Part shown: piece by piece, positions 34,752 to 47,028 of the stretch
How the letters are laid out: the number at the start of each line of letters is the position of its first letter
Position numbering within the stretch: the stretch's first letter is position 1
DNA from: Euphorbia lathyris
Lineage: Eukaryota; Streptophyta; Magnoliopsida; Malpighiales; Euphorbiaceae
Direction of reading: 5' to 3'
Length of the DNA stretch: 64,000 nucleotides
Assembly (NCBI RefSeq): GCF_963576675.1
Contig: NC_088910.1
Coordinates: forward strand, 108,280,807 to 108,344,806
Program-made: the position numbers and the translations under genes
The notes under the pieces: generated by a model
What the model was told of the DNA's origin: nothing
What the model saw: only the letters and a program-made list of their open reading frames with translations
The model's database searches: none

Positions 34752-37700
34752 TCAAGATGCTTCAGAGGATTCTGCTAAATCTTCATTAAATTCACCGAAA
34801 ATATCTGGACAACCGCCCCAATTTTGCTGCTCCCGTGCTTCCCAATAACCTCCTGTGTAGCGGAACGGTCCGTTTTCACCCTCCCTCTCAAACCACTTGG
34901 GCTTCCATCCATGTTCTTGCAATTTTCTTGACTGCACAAGATGCACAAGTGTAAGATCAAGATGATTACTGATAATAGATATGACAAGAGAAGATATTCT
35001 AATCCATTTTTTTACCATTCTCTGCCGCTTCTCCAACCGCTGTTTCTCTCCATTTGCCTTCTCATATTCCCCATTCTCCAGATGTCGCTGGTCCGGTCTC
35101 AGCCTGGAATCCGTAGGTGGAAGTTTCTCCTTAATCCGTGATCAAATACCCGGGATCAGACATGGCTATAAGAAACGATTAGACATGCATAAGAGAAAAA
35201 TGAAATGCACATTGCAAAATTGATATATTACATCATCTCTACCTGAAGTCCTGGTGTTAATTCATTTAGAGTGATAGCAAATGATGTTAAGTTGTACCGA
35301 GTCAGATTAGGAATCGGCTTAGTACTTTTCCATAGCAAGGTAGCATCATTGCAATCTTTTGTCTTGCTGCTCCCATCGCCTTTAGAATAATACATGCTGT
35401 CATCCCACTTCCCAAATACCGTAGCAACTTTTTTCCCCGAAATGTCTTCAACAAATCCGTTAACCTTTATAAAATTAATAACAATGATTAACATTTGTTT
35501 AATAACTTAATTGCAGCAAAGCTTTTATCAAGCCAATAAAGTGAGATTTAGCTAGATTAAAATACTAACCTGGTGAGGATTTCTGTCAAGAATAGACTGT
35601 TCTTTAAACCTAAGTTTGCATGAATACTGTCGATTTCCGTTTATATTCATCATTCCATGGTGATCACAATACACTTTACCAAGAATAAGATTGTAAATTG
35701 TTGTTGTCACCTGATGGATCACAAAACCGATGTTAATAGAAAACACATCCTAAGAAAAACAATACAGAAGATCAAAAGAATTAAGCGATCACATTCTGCA
35801 TCAGCAGTAGTATATACCTTGCTCCATTGGAATACTTCACCATCATCAAATTCCAAGGTTAGAACTCCAACAGGGTCAAGCTGAATTGACCGGCCCCAAA
35901 ATTTTGTGCGAAGATTGCTGTCACCCCAAAACTTCCACCCTTTGCCTTCACTATGGCAGGCAATAAGAGTTGGGTGATGACTAACCTGTACAAACAACAT
36001 AGAATGATTGAAATGCATATTCTGCTAGAAGAAAATAAATTATGACAAATATTTTCAATTCCAACTCTATTCCATGCCACATCTTAAGTACAAAGAGAAA
36101 TTCCAATCTTTAGGTAATATCTACGTTTTATTCTGCAAAACCTGGGATAAATCTTTCAGATTCTTTTGCGAACAAATTATTTTCCTAAAGGCTGAAAGCA
36201 TGAACACTATATTATTCTCCCCTCGACAAAGGCCACTCTTTTCCCTATCAGAATCACCCAGGTCCACTCTTTTCCTTATCAGAAACACCCAGATCCACTC
36301 TTTTCCTTATCAGAATCACCCAGAGAATCAAAACCCAAGTTAACTCGACATTTTTACATTTCACTTAGTTACGGTTCCGTCTCTGCAAAAGAATCTTCCA
36401 TCATGATTTTTGGCATTGGAAAACTAAATTTTACTTCCATCAATTGAAAAAAATATGGCTTGTTTGGGCTAATATCAAAATCCAGGAAACTAAAAAGTAG
36501 TATTGGGACAGAAATAAAAGACATGGAACTTTTATCGAGGCATTTTGCAAAATTGCACCTCTTAGCATGAGTTTTAGATCTCTCATTTCTTTAGGAATTT
36601 GAATGGATGAAGGTTTTGGTGAAGTCTATTACTTCAGTCATTATCTGTCTAAACAAAACAAGAACTTTCATCCAAATTCCTAGATTCCAGTAATTCCTGC
36701 ATTTAGAATTCTCCAAAACAAAGTTTGGCCTTCGTTTATTGTAACGAAATAAGAAATAATCTAGCATCATAGTTATTAAAGGCGCAAGGGGGGTCCTAGA
36801 GCCTTGGCGCAAGGCGCAACTTAAGGCGCGCGCCCAAGCGACTCGAGGCGCACCAAAAAAAATCATAAATTCATAATACTAGTCACAAATAGTCAAATAC
36901 CAACAATAAAACCATAAAATGCATGAGTTAAGTTCTAGTTAACTACTCAGGCATAATGTCTGCTGCTATATGTGTAGTAAAAACTTTCGATCTTTGTCTG
37001 TCTCTGTTTTTCTTTTATTTTCTGAACTTAAAAACCCCTAAAATACCCTAACCCTAAAACACCCTCAAAACCCTAAAATACCCTCAACCCTAAAATACCC
37101 TAAATTACCCTAAAGTAGCCAAGGCGCTAAGGCTGGAGCCTTAGCCGAGGCGTGCCTTTAATAACTATGTCTAGCATAATCACCAAAAATAAATATCAAT
37201 TTAAAATTTCAAATAACTGCTGCATGATTATATCATGAATCTTGTATGACTACTGACCTTCTCAGAGAAGAAGCGAACTCCCTTATCAGGAAAATCAGCT
37301 TCATATGTTTCTCCTAGCAAAGGATTGAAGGGTTTACAATGCCGGCCTTCAGATGAAGCATATCCAGATACAGCAAATGCAGCAACATTTAAGATCCTCA
37401 GAAGACTATTTCCCTTTACAAAACCAGAAAATAAACTATCAGAAATATATGACACTCTGAAAGCTTAATATAGAGGACTATGCGCACAAAAATAACAACA
37501 AATATAACAGGGTTGAAAACACAAGCAACAAATACACTAGTGACATTAATTCTGTAACAAAACAAATGCAAACATGTCACGTGTATCATGACCACATTTT
37601 TCAAACCTAAAAGTTTATAGAGAAACATTACTTCTTTCCCATGCTGATAGGCTCGGTCCAAAAGATAAGAATACTCCAAATCCTCAAAGCACTTCTGAAG

Positions 37701-40700
37701 AGATGATATTGGCTCATTAAAATAAACAGGGAGACAAACCCGAGTAAGATCCTTCCCCACATTGTCTTTGATCATAGACCAAAGACTTACCCCTTTCTCC
37801 TTCTCAACCGGGTCAGGAAGCTTCTTTCGCCTTTCAATATGTGGATATCCAGAATTACAAAGTTGCTTCTTGGCCGGCATTTTGTCTTCATTATCAGATT
37901 GATTGTGTTTAGCGTGTTTCGCTTCTTGACTGGAAGCTTGTTTCATTGACCCGTGAATAGAAATAGGTTCAGTGAAAAATTCTTTTGTATCATAAAAGAA
38001 CGCTTCCTCTTCATCTGAAGCTTCCTCAAGTTCTTGTTTCTCAATATCGTCAGAAGATTCTGTTGTGCTACATTCTGAAATCCAAACAGATAATCGAGAA
38101 TAAGAGCACAGCAAATAAAAAATCATTAAATATTATGATAAATCTAGGAGAATGAATTGGTTAAAAATTACAAAGAACTACCACAAATATTATGGGAAAA
38201 AAAATGAATATAAATTAAATGTGATGAGGGATCAAAGCAGAAAGCGAAAAAGAGATTATGCTCATTTTCTGCTTTTGAATCGGCTGAGCTGCAAATAAAT
38301 AAGACAAAACAACTATTGACCCTTTAAATTTTCTGTCTGATATAAGACTGATAAGGAAATGGATAGGTTCCAAATTAATAACAATAATAAAATAATGATA
38401 AGCTCAAGTAAACAATAACGGTACCACTAAGTTTTCCTCGCCTTAAACTTGAAAATTCATGCTTTGTCAATTGAAATTCACCATCAGCGATTCCAGATGT
38501 TTCTGCTTCAAGGTTAGCTGCCTGCACAAGGAAAATATAAATTTTGATGTCCAGTACATAGAATGCAAGTATTTCAGAAGTGGAATACAATCTATAAAAT
38601 GAAAGCCCCGAGAAGTGAATATTCCTGAGAACATCACAACCGAAAACATACAATTTATATAATAATCAATATATAAACAACTATACTTCACAAGAGCATC
38701 TAAATGCACCAATCATTACAGTGCTGGACACTTCCAGACAACCTTTTGTGCCAGTATGTTCATTACTTGGAATTCCAGCACAAAAATTTATATTCACCCA
38801 ATTGCTATCCAAAACACTGAGGCAACTAAATAGTTACCCTTGTTTTTCAGCAGAATCAGTAGTGAATCCCCAAGACCAATTGATAAATATGATAAAGATA
38901 ATAATTCCTTTGGCATTGTTCACTTCTTTCCAAAGATAATAACAGCAGCTAAAACAACATATATCAAACACAATTTATCCAAAAAGAGGGCCAGCTGCTT
39001 AGTTCGAAATCTGTTTGCATGATGTGGAAAGTGAACCCAAATAATATCTGTCTTCTCTTAATTTATCCATCTAGCCAATTAAGGACCTTAATAGTAAGTA
39101 AAACCAAAAGAACGTCCTAAAGAAACCAGACCAAATCTCAAGAAAATTTTACCTGATGAAGCTAAGAAATAATTATGAATGCTAAAGATATAATATGTAT
39201 CAGGCAAATCTAAAATAAAATAAAAAAAATTCCTTCAATGTTGAATTATCAAGGCATAATTGGCCAAAATTATCTTTCTTCCGTTTTTGTTTGTCAAATT
39301 CGCGTCAACTTGCTATTTTGGTCAATTTAGCCTAAATCTCAAGTTGCTCAACCCCAACTAGACAATTTCAGAACACTTAATCGCTCAAAAATTTGGCTGA
39401 ATCAGCCAAATTTGCAAGTGGCGAGAAAATTTCGCCAGAAAAAGCTTATTCATTCCAATTTTTTGATCAAGTACAAAACCAGGAATCAACTTTCAGCTTA
39501 TAAGGAAAACGTTGGATTTAATTCACTATATATGGCCAAACTTGCTGGACTTCAAGATACATCTAACTGAAGAAGAGAAAAAGAGAAGAAAGGAAATGCA
39601 TTCTTTGATTCCTTCTAGGACTTCTAAAGAGTAAAGTGAACACATCTAAAAGTTCATTTGCAGGGATTGGAATTACAAAAGGCTCCACTTAACTTGTAAA
39701 TAACAATGAAATATCAAGACACCGTTATTAAATAAACCATAATGAACAATAATAGCCATCATTATATCCTTATGAAGCTTAAAGCAAATTAACTAACAAT
39801 TTATCAAACTTAGTAGTAATGTTACCTCTAATTGTCTCAATGTGTCTAGCAAATTGGACCGTTCCTCGCAAATTAATTTAAATTGTCCTTGTATTTCAGA
39901 GAATTCAGACAGCATAATCTGCTCGCAATCCTTAACAAGGCTTTCACTGATGCCGTCTTCCAGCAATCGATTCTTAAGCCTTTCAGTTGAAATAGAAAAA
40001 TCTTTTGGTATAATGGGAAGACTATCATTCAATGGTCTCAAGGGATAGATGCTCCTAGTTGAGACCAATGCATGAATCCAAGCCACCCTATCTCTCTTTG
40101 AATCGGTTCTCAGATGAAGTGTCTTTGTAGCTGTGAATATGTAAAATTTCCTATCATCCGATTTGCTCTCACGAAAAGATGAAATCTGCAACAAAATTAA
40201 GATAGGATCCTCATAAATAAATAAATAAAAGAATTGCAGTAACTAACAAACATATAATTGAAACAAGATGAAGTTCAAATCTTTGTTTACTATCAAAAAA
40301 GTTGCATCTGAGAAAAGGTAGAGCTAGGAGTTTATCCACAAGTCAGCAGCATGAAAGTTAACCAAACAGAAAACAAAACCATTTCCTTAGCCGAAAACAG
40401 CTTCTCCTACTAATAATGGCAAGAGAACACTGTAGAAACCCAAAAGCAGGAAACAAAATGTAGAAGTGAGATCATGACTAGTCAAGAGGATTGGGGTCGG
40501 TATTTGGGATCTAGTAGTAATTATAGAAGGATATGCTTAAAATGGGAGAAGAAAATCCTAATCAGTTTTTGCAGACATCCTAAATAGATAGCGGTATAAA
40601 GTCCTAATAAATGTAAAGCACAAAGTCCCCACAAGCTTTATTCTTTGTTTATTTCTTGACGTTACCACTAATGATAAAAGTAAGAATAAAACCCACAATT

Positions 40701-42013
40701 AAAGAAAAGTTCAACTATGTAACCAAAAAGAAAAGTCAACAGAATTTCTAGATTTTAAGTAGAGGAACTACCCTGCTAATTGATAGACTCGCTGTTCATC
40801 ATTTATCTACGCTACCCACAAAGAAAACACAAAAATACATAAAGAATTAAAAGAGAGCAGAAATACACAAAGTTGAAGTAAGAAATGATACCCACAAGAA
40901 ATTGACCAATCAATAAAATTTAGATCAGATAGGAAGGAAAAAAGAGAGAAAAACAAAATGAAGGATGATCTTGAAAGAAGCTCAAGTCCATCGATTTGAT
41001 AAAAATGGTGGTGACCACTGATGAGTACACAGACCTAAAACGTACCGTATCATAGCTAACCTACACATATACACACAAATACACAAACCCACCTGTTGAT
41101 GTGACCTACTCTAGTTAAAACTGTAAAAAAGAAAAGAAGATAAGGAGGAGAGAACAAAGATGAAATTGAAATCATCAAAAACAAGAAGAAAAAAGGGGAT
41201 AAAATTGAAAACTCATTTGGCTTTTGGGCGCTTACAGAAGAACAGAACACAGTAGTCTCTGAGCATTGCGAGGGACCTATGCTTCATAATCCACATAAAT
41301 TTTCTCTTTCTAAAAGCTCAGATATCAATGGCACTTTATTGTTTTCCACAGACATTATCAGAACTCTGAATTCAGATATATATACAATTTTGACCAAATT
41401 GGTAAAAAACGCAAGGTTAATTTTTTGAATCAAATTTTTGCCTGAATTAGCAAAACTTTTCACCAATACCGCCAAAAAGAAAAAAACAACATTTCCATAC
41501 ATACCCAGATCCCACTTCCCTTGCTCCGATCATTCGATTTTCCTTCGAATTTCAATTTTTATCTTTCATTTTGATTTTAGCTATTTCGTTTACCTTTAAC
41601 TGAACAATGCCAACACTTTTCGGCGGTTTCCGGCGAAAACTGCCGCTGTCCATCCTCGATAGCCGATTAGTTGTGATTTCTCCGATCAATCTGACGTCAT
41701 CACTGGACGATAATAGATTAAGATTCTCCGACCGGCGAATCTTAGAGTAAGAGAGCACACCGTTTTTAAGTAAGAACCAACGTGATCTCCATCCCTTGCC
41801 GTAATTCGTCCACTTGTGGAGCACACCAGCTACAGTAGCCTCCGGTCCAGCTATGATCCGCCCTACATTGCCATCAGATCCACCGGAAAACCCGGCCGGT
41901 AAGGATCTAGCCCTAGTTAAAGACGCCTCCGGAGACTGGTCTCCGATTCCAGGACTCTCCAAGGAGATGCAACAGAGAGGGTGCATTTCCTTGACCCTCA
42001 TTTTCATTACCAT
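34752..42013 (-). CDS. Oxysterol-binding-protein-related protein, ORP2A-like (10 exons)
   Basis: Lipid-transfer protein of the plant ORP1/ORP2A group, expected to move sterols or phosphoinositides at ER contact sites. Exons on the minus strand: 42013-41594, 40185-39826, 38521-38425, 38074-37632, 37413-37258, 35985-35818, 35710-35570, 35464-35243, 35129-35016, 34931-34752. All have GT-AG borders and phases agree, giving about 766 residues (757 if the ATG at 41986, MHPLCC, is used). Domains: PH ([32 protein letters not shown]; continued [19 protein letters not shown]), a coiled linker, an acidic stretch with an FF-motif-like core ([14 protein letters not shown], possible VAP binding), then the OSBP-related domain: [11 protein letters not shown], the signature [55 protein letters not shown] and the terminal PKWF...YTGGYWEAR. 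Length and order match the family, with no break. Subgroup 2A is my best guess, from memory of the MHPLCC opening. Confidence 0.92.
36233..36325. repeat. 31 bp x 3 minisatellite in ORP intron 5
   Basis: Units begin at 36233, 36264 and 36295, each opening CCACTCTTTTCC(C/T)TATCAG, with two or three substitutions among them. Confidence 0.92.
36768..37169. mobile_element. hAT-like MITE in ORP intron 5
   Basis: 402 bp with terminal inverted repeats CATAGTTATTAAAGGC, flanked by the 8 bp duplication TCTAGCAT (36760-36767 and 37170-37177). The 8 bp size fits the hAT superfamily. Both ends are GC-rich (repeated AGGCGC words). The interior carries a CCCTAAAATACCCTAA-type array. Non-coding. Confidence 0.88.
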
Positions 42014-42323
42014 TAAGAAAAGACAAAATCTCTCAGCGGAATATTACTTCACATCAAAGAATCATCAACGCCTGCAAATCCAACCAAATCCGAAAAAAGA
42101 AATTCAAAAATAGGAAAGCAAAAATGTACCCCAAAACAAACATTGATTCACATAAAACCCAATATTTAAAAGAAAAAGGGGCTGTGTACCTAAATAGACA
42201 AACTGAGTACAGAAACTGAGAGATTCTGTTGAAAGAGAAAGAAGAGGGAGATTGGTAAAAAGAAGAGAGCTTTTTTCCCTTCTTATTCAACAAAACACAA
42301 AACGAATAATAAAAAAAAAAGCC

Positions 42324-42331
42324 TATATATA
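42324..42331 (-). promoter_or_regulatory. TATA box of the ORP gene
   Basis: The minus strand reads CTATATATAGG. It lies about 310 bp upstream of the proposed ATG, which would put transcription start near 42295 with a leader of about 280 bases. The leader is CT-rich on the coding strand. Confidence 0.6.
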
Positions 42332-42607
42332 GTATTAGAGTATCAGTACATGCTGTGTGTGTAAATATATATATATATAGATATAATATGCGAGAGAGTG
42401 TGAGTGCAGCAATGGTGGATGATGGAAGGAGGAAGAAGAGAAGGTGGGGTAGAATGGTAAATAGAGAAAAGGTGGGGTTGAATCTGAGAATGAATTGATG
42501 GATAGAGAGAGGAGAAGAAGAAGAAAGTGAATTACAGGTGAGAAATCGTGAAAATGGAAAGTAATTTATGGTAAAATATTAAATATGGTGCGGTAAAAGC
42601 AAAAGAC
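42332..42607 (-). promoter_or_regulatory. Upstream region of the ORP gene
   Basis: Non-coding. Contains an AT microsatellite at 42364-42388 and a purine-rich stretch (AAGGAGGAAGAAGAGAAGG and similar, 42425-42535), i.e. pyrimidine-rich on the gene strand, common in plant core promoters. No specific transcription-factor site is claimed. Confidence 0.45.
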
Positions 42608-42846
42608 ACGTATTTATGATGGGATTTATTGCATGATCACCACGTTTTATCTCTTCGAACAATTTTTTCATTTTTTATTCTTTTCTTTCCTTAACGCCAA
42701 TGCTTTCCTATATTTATTTACTATCCGTTGAAAGGTCCGTTTGTTTTACCTACTGTTTACTGTTATTGTTTGTTGTTATGGTTTATTGTTTACTGTTACG
42801 GTTTATTATTGCTATTTGATGTTGAAGTTACGGTTTATTTTTTGAT

Positions 42847-43199
42847 TGCTCTGTTAGTGGGGTGTCTGGATTGAGATTAGTGGTAAGTGTGATGTACCAA
42901 ATAATCTACCATAGAGAAGACTTATAAGTTGGTTGTCAAGGAAAGCTGCTGGAAAATCTCTTAAATCTTCTATCAGAAGAGTTGTTTTTGCAGCAATTGT
43001 GTATTGGGTGTGGTTGACTAGGAATAGAATTGCTTTTGATAATTGTCTTTTTTGTAAGGATCAAATTGTTAGGCAAATGTCTTTAAATGTAAAAATGAGA
43101 TTATGTAAATCTCAATCTTCCAACTTGCTGTGGAACAATTGGACCTAGATGTATGAGTTGTCCTTTGGTCATTGTATAAGTTTTTTTGCGCTTAATAAG
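42847..43199 (+). mobile_element. 353 bp LINE-derived insertion
   Basis: Absent from the right-hand repeat copy. Flanked by ATTTTTTGAT (42837-42846 and 43200-43209). Carries about 70 codons of zf-RVT-type LINE sequence (RRVVFAAIVYWVWLTRNRIAF ... DQIVRQMSLNVKMRL). No A-tail is visible. It dates after the duplication that made the two direct repeats. Confidence 0.75.
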
Positions 43200-43599
43200 A
43201 TTTTTTGATATTTCCATGGAAAAAAACTGTTTTTCCAAAAAGCATAGATTCTCTGCTTTTGTAAAAGTCTGCTTTTCGGGTATAAAATGCAAACAGGATA
43301 TCACTAACCAAACACCTAATATTGTTTTTCAGATGTAAAAGGAAAATAGGAGGTCACTAACCAAACACCTAAAAATCTCCCCTTTGAAGTGAAAAGGCAA
43401 AAATGAGTATGAAAATGAGCAACCAAATACCCATAATTCTTCGTTTCTAATATATTTCTTTTTACTTCAAAAAGTAATTTTTGAATAGAAATATAAAAGC
43501 TTTAAAAATAATTTCATCTACTTAATAACTATTTTAAGCAATTTATGAGTAGTTGGCGTTTTAATGAATCTTTTTCAAAATTATAAATCATTTATTATT

Positions 43600-43860
43600 T
43601 TTCGTTTTCATATTGCTGGAAACTTTTCGGTTAGGTGGATCAAACTCAAGGGTTTGGATGGTGTGGATATAGGTTCAGATGTATTATCAGTGGTGGAGCA
43701 TATTCATCGAGAATACTTTCGTTCTTCTTATGGTTCAATTGTAGACGATTATAAAAGTCTTATTTCTAATATTAATGATATTTCTATCAGATTTATAGAT
43801 CGTTCTGCAAATAGGATGATTCATGTTTTAGGTTTTCTCATTCTTTGTCAGAACTTGTAG
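43600..43860 (+). pseudogene. LINE-type RNase H remnant (left repeat copy)
   Basis: Reads WIKLKGLDGVDIGSDVLSVV, then YGSIVDDYKSLISNINDISIRFIDRSANRMIHVL. This is the C-terminal half of an RVT_3 RNase H (SDCL..V and RSANR.AH.L patterns), with the catalytic Asp context partly lost. The same remnant recurs at 48300-48540. Confidence 0.65.
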
Positions 43861-44172
43861 AATAAGATACTATCACTTTATATGTTATTTTACATTTCTT
43901 ATATGATGATTCTATTCAAGTTCTTTTTCTTAAAAAAAATATTCTTTCAAAAAAAATATCTACCATCACCAAACATCTATGATATATTAATCAAAGTCAT
44001 GTAATACAGACATAACATATGAATCGATATATCATCGTTTTAAAACGCACTAAATAAACTTTATTTCATTAATTTTAATTAATCTCTCAATCATATAATA
44101 TATAGGATCCAGTTTCAATTTAATAATATTACTTTAAAAAAAACTGAAGGAAAGATCAAACTTGTATTAAAA

Positions 44173-44898
44173 TCAACTAAGAGCTAAACACATGAATTCC
44201 TGAACCGAACTTGGGCAGTATCCCGTAAAAACAAAAGGGGACTGAGAATGCTTGGCCCATTTAGCTAAATTATGTGCAATGTTATTTCCGCTCCGGTAGA
44301 TAAAATGAAAAGAGCAGCTAATGAAGGATTGTGATAGATTGATCACATCCGTATAGAGATAGTGTAAATGCGACAGAGGTGGGTCTCCCTGGTTAATCGC
44401 GTCAATTATTCCTTTCGCATCTGATTCAATCCATATGTGGGTAAGTTGGAATCGTCGTGCCAGTAATAGACTTTCCCAGATGCCGTGTAGTTCTTCTTCG
44501 TCAACAAAGGAGCAAATTTTAATGGGAATTCCAGCAGAGAAGATTCTTGTGCCTACTTTGTCTCCCGCGATCACTCCGACTCTTGCGGATAGGCTGTTGC
44601 CCTCCCATGCGTCATCATAGTTTATTTTTGTAACACCAGCGGGAGGGGGACACCACACCTTGTAAGAGTCAAGAAGTGAATTACCAATAGGAAGATTAGG
44701 CGTTGTTGCTCGAGCTTTAATCCAATCTGCATAAAAATCATTTACCTTTGGGAGGATTGTATCAGGTTCCAGAATTCGTCCTTCATAGACAAGTAAATTT
44801 CTTTTGTACCAAAGCCACCATAACAGTATCAAGCCAGATGCTCTTTCGTTCTTGGTCGAAGCAGATAAACACTCCGAAAGCAAATTCTGACAATCCAC
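44173..44898 (-). pseudogene. LINE-C RNase H and end of zf-RVT
   Basis: About 241 residues: the zf-RVT end (GLILLWWLWYKRNLLVYEG), then KVWCPPPAGVTKINYDDAWEG, EEELHGIWESLLLA, IWIESDAKGIIDAIN and FIYRSGNNIAHNLAKWA. The final region normally holds Asp in N.(V/A)AD..A; here it is AHNLA, as in many plant LINE RNase H domains. Stop at 44173. Better kept than the LINE-A equivalent. Confidence 0.8.
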
Positions 44899-44940
44899 CT
44901 CCTGAACTCGATTCCATCGAGCTATCGCTGGTGATTTATT

Positions 44941-45618
44941 TCACACCGCCATTACCGCGGGGCATTTCATAAAGACGTGATGTGCATCCTCTCTGAAGAA
45001 GCCACACGCACGGCATCGCATATCCACTGGCCATCCCCGAAGGCTGAGATTCCGGAAAGTTGGCAGTATGTCCTTTGCTAATTTCCAACCGAAGTGAAGA
45101 ACTTTAGGCGGAGCGTCTATATTCAAGAGTTGTCGCCATAGCATCGACTAGGAGGAGGACGGTGAGGGGATAGCCTGCACTTCGTGACATCATCGTTCTG
45201 CCAGGTAATAACATGATCTGACTGAAAAACGTCCATGCTTTCCTGGTCCCCAATAAAAGACTTCTGTGGCACCTGAAACAGAAAGCAAAGTGTTAATTAA
45301 CGAGTTATTCCATTCAGTACCTTCCGGATTCATCAATTCCCTAACAAGCCTAGGTGGGGTAGTAGTCAAACAAGACAGGGGTCTTCGGGCATTTAAGGTC
45401 GGGACCCAGTGGTCCTCCCAGATCTGAATATGTTCGCCGTCCCCCACTCTCCACATCAAACCGTCCCTTCGTGCGGACATAAAACTCTTCCACACATAGC
45501 TTGAGTTTTGGGTCGGTTCTGCTTCAATAACACTTGTATGGGGAAAGTATTTGCCCTTCAGGACTCCAAAACATAGTGAACCGGAGTGACGAGCCAGCCT
45601 CCATAGTTGCTTAGACAA
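44941..45618 (-). pseudogene. LINE-C zf-RVT linker
   Basis: Two frame-broken pieces. 45190-45618: LWRLARHSGSLCFGVLKGKYFP, MWRVGDGEHIQIWEDHWVP, GRFSVRSCYYLAER. 44941-45144: MLWRQLLNIDAPPKVLHFGWKL and the metal-binding CRACGFFREDAHHVFMKCP. Same family as 964-1707. Confidence 0.78.
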
Positions 45619-46979
45619 AAGTGCTGAATTAAAAGAACAGAGCCATCGGAAACCAATACCACCCTCATGCTTAGCTTGACACAGGGCCTCCTAAGCAAGC
45701 CAATACACCGGGCATTTTGTATCGGATCCGCCCCACCAAAACCGACTGATAAGCTGCTGGGTATCATGACAGAGCCCATCTGGTAACATAAAACAGGACA
45801 TCACATAAATGGGAATGGATTGAATAACAGCCTTAATTAGTACCTTTTTACCACCTGCGGAGAGATGTCTTTCTTTCCAACCTCGGAGCTTTCGATGTAT
45901 TCGTTCTTTGATTGTAGAGAACACAACTTTTTTATTTCTCCCAATGATTGTTGGGAGCCCCAGGTATCGAGGGAGAGCACCTGTAATACTGACATTTAAA
46001 AAAGTAGAAATTAAGGCCTTCCTAGTGTCCGACACCCTAGCGCTGAAAAAAATCTCGGACTTGTCAAAATTAATAACTTATCCTGAATTGCTCTCATATT
46101 CATGGAGGATGGTGCGTAGATAAGTAACTTTAGTCAGAGTGGCACGACCAAAAATAAGAGAGTCGTCAGTGAAAAATAAGTGTGATATTCCCGAACTCTC
46201 TCTTGCCACTTTCAGGCTATGCAGCTTCCCTATGGACTCAGCTTGTCTGATGTTGGCTGATAAGACTTCTACACACATCAGAAATAAGTATGGAGATATG
46301 GGATCTCCCTGTCTCAAGCTCTTAGTCGGTTTAAGCCATCCCTCAGGGTGTCCATTAATCATGAAGGACATTGATACAGACGAGATGCATAACATTACAA
46401 GATTAAAAAAGGAGGGTGGAAATTGAATACGTAACATAGATTTTTCCAAAAAAGGCCATTCAATTCTGTCGTAAGCCTTACTCATATCCAATTTTAGAGC
46501 AAAATTACCTCGATTCCCTTTAATTCTAGTTTTCATACTATGAAATGCCTCGAAAGCGAGTATAGCATTATCAGTAATGAGCCTTCCAGGGACAAAAGTC
46601 GATTGTCTGTCGTGAATCAAACTAGGTAATACTACTTTCAATTTGTTCGAGGGACTTTCAAGATAATTTTATAGATTACATTACATAAGGCTATGGGTCT
46701 TAAATCTTTCATTACAGAGGGATTTTTTACTTTAGGAATCAGTGTAATAAGAGTATGATTCAGACCATTAGGTAAAGAGCAAGAATTCAAACAATCAAGC
46801 ACTAGATGAGTGACATCAGGACCAATAAAATACCAGCATGACTGATAGAATAGAGGAGACATACCATCATGCCCTGGGGCCTTGTTTGGGTGCATTTGGT
46901 GAATCACACGCTTGACCTCCTCACTTCTAAAAGGAGCCGATATATCCAATTGTTGTTGAGGAGACAAACTCGAGTCCAC
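45619..46979 (-). pseudogene. LINE-C reverse transcriptase
   Basis: Pieces at 46638-46979 (HPNKAPGHDGMSPLFYQSCW, LITLIPKVKNPSVMKDL, RPIALCNVIYKI), 46078-46641 ([53 protein letters not shown]) and 45691-46035 (YLGLPTIIGRN, FWWGGSD). The catalytic box reads FTDD rather than FADD; both aspartates are present. GPDG has become GHDG. Frameshifts separate the pieces. Confidence 0.82.
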
Positions 46980-47028
46980 TGCTTCTATGAAGGAAGTATT
47001 AATCTGCGGGTTTTCTGATCTAAACAGC

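Larger units (their letters stand above)
42608..44140 (+). repeat. Left ~1.1 kb direct repeat flanking LINE-C
   Basis: Starts ACGTAT..ATGATGGGATTTATTGC and ends near TTTAATAATATTACTTT. Same order of sequence as 47697-48790, with a few percent substitutions, several indels and one extra insertion (42847-43199) here. It holds a hairpin-rich stretch (CTTTTCCAAAAAGCA, AGATTCTCTGCTTTT) and an RNase H remnant. Confidence 0.85.

Noticed and set aside
37020..37130. A true interstitial telomere tract.
   Set aside because: The CCCTAAA units are irregular and lie inside a MITE with inverted repeats and an 8 bp duplication; better read as part of the element.
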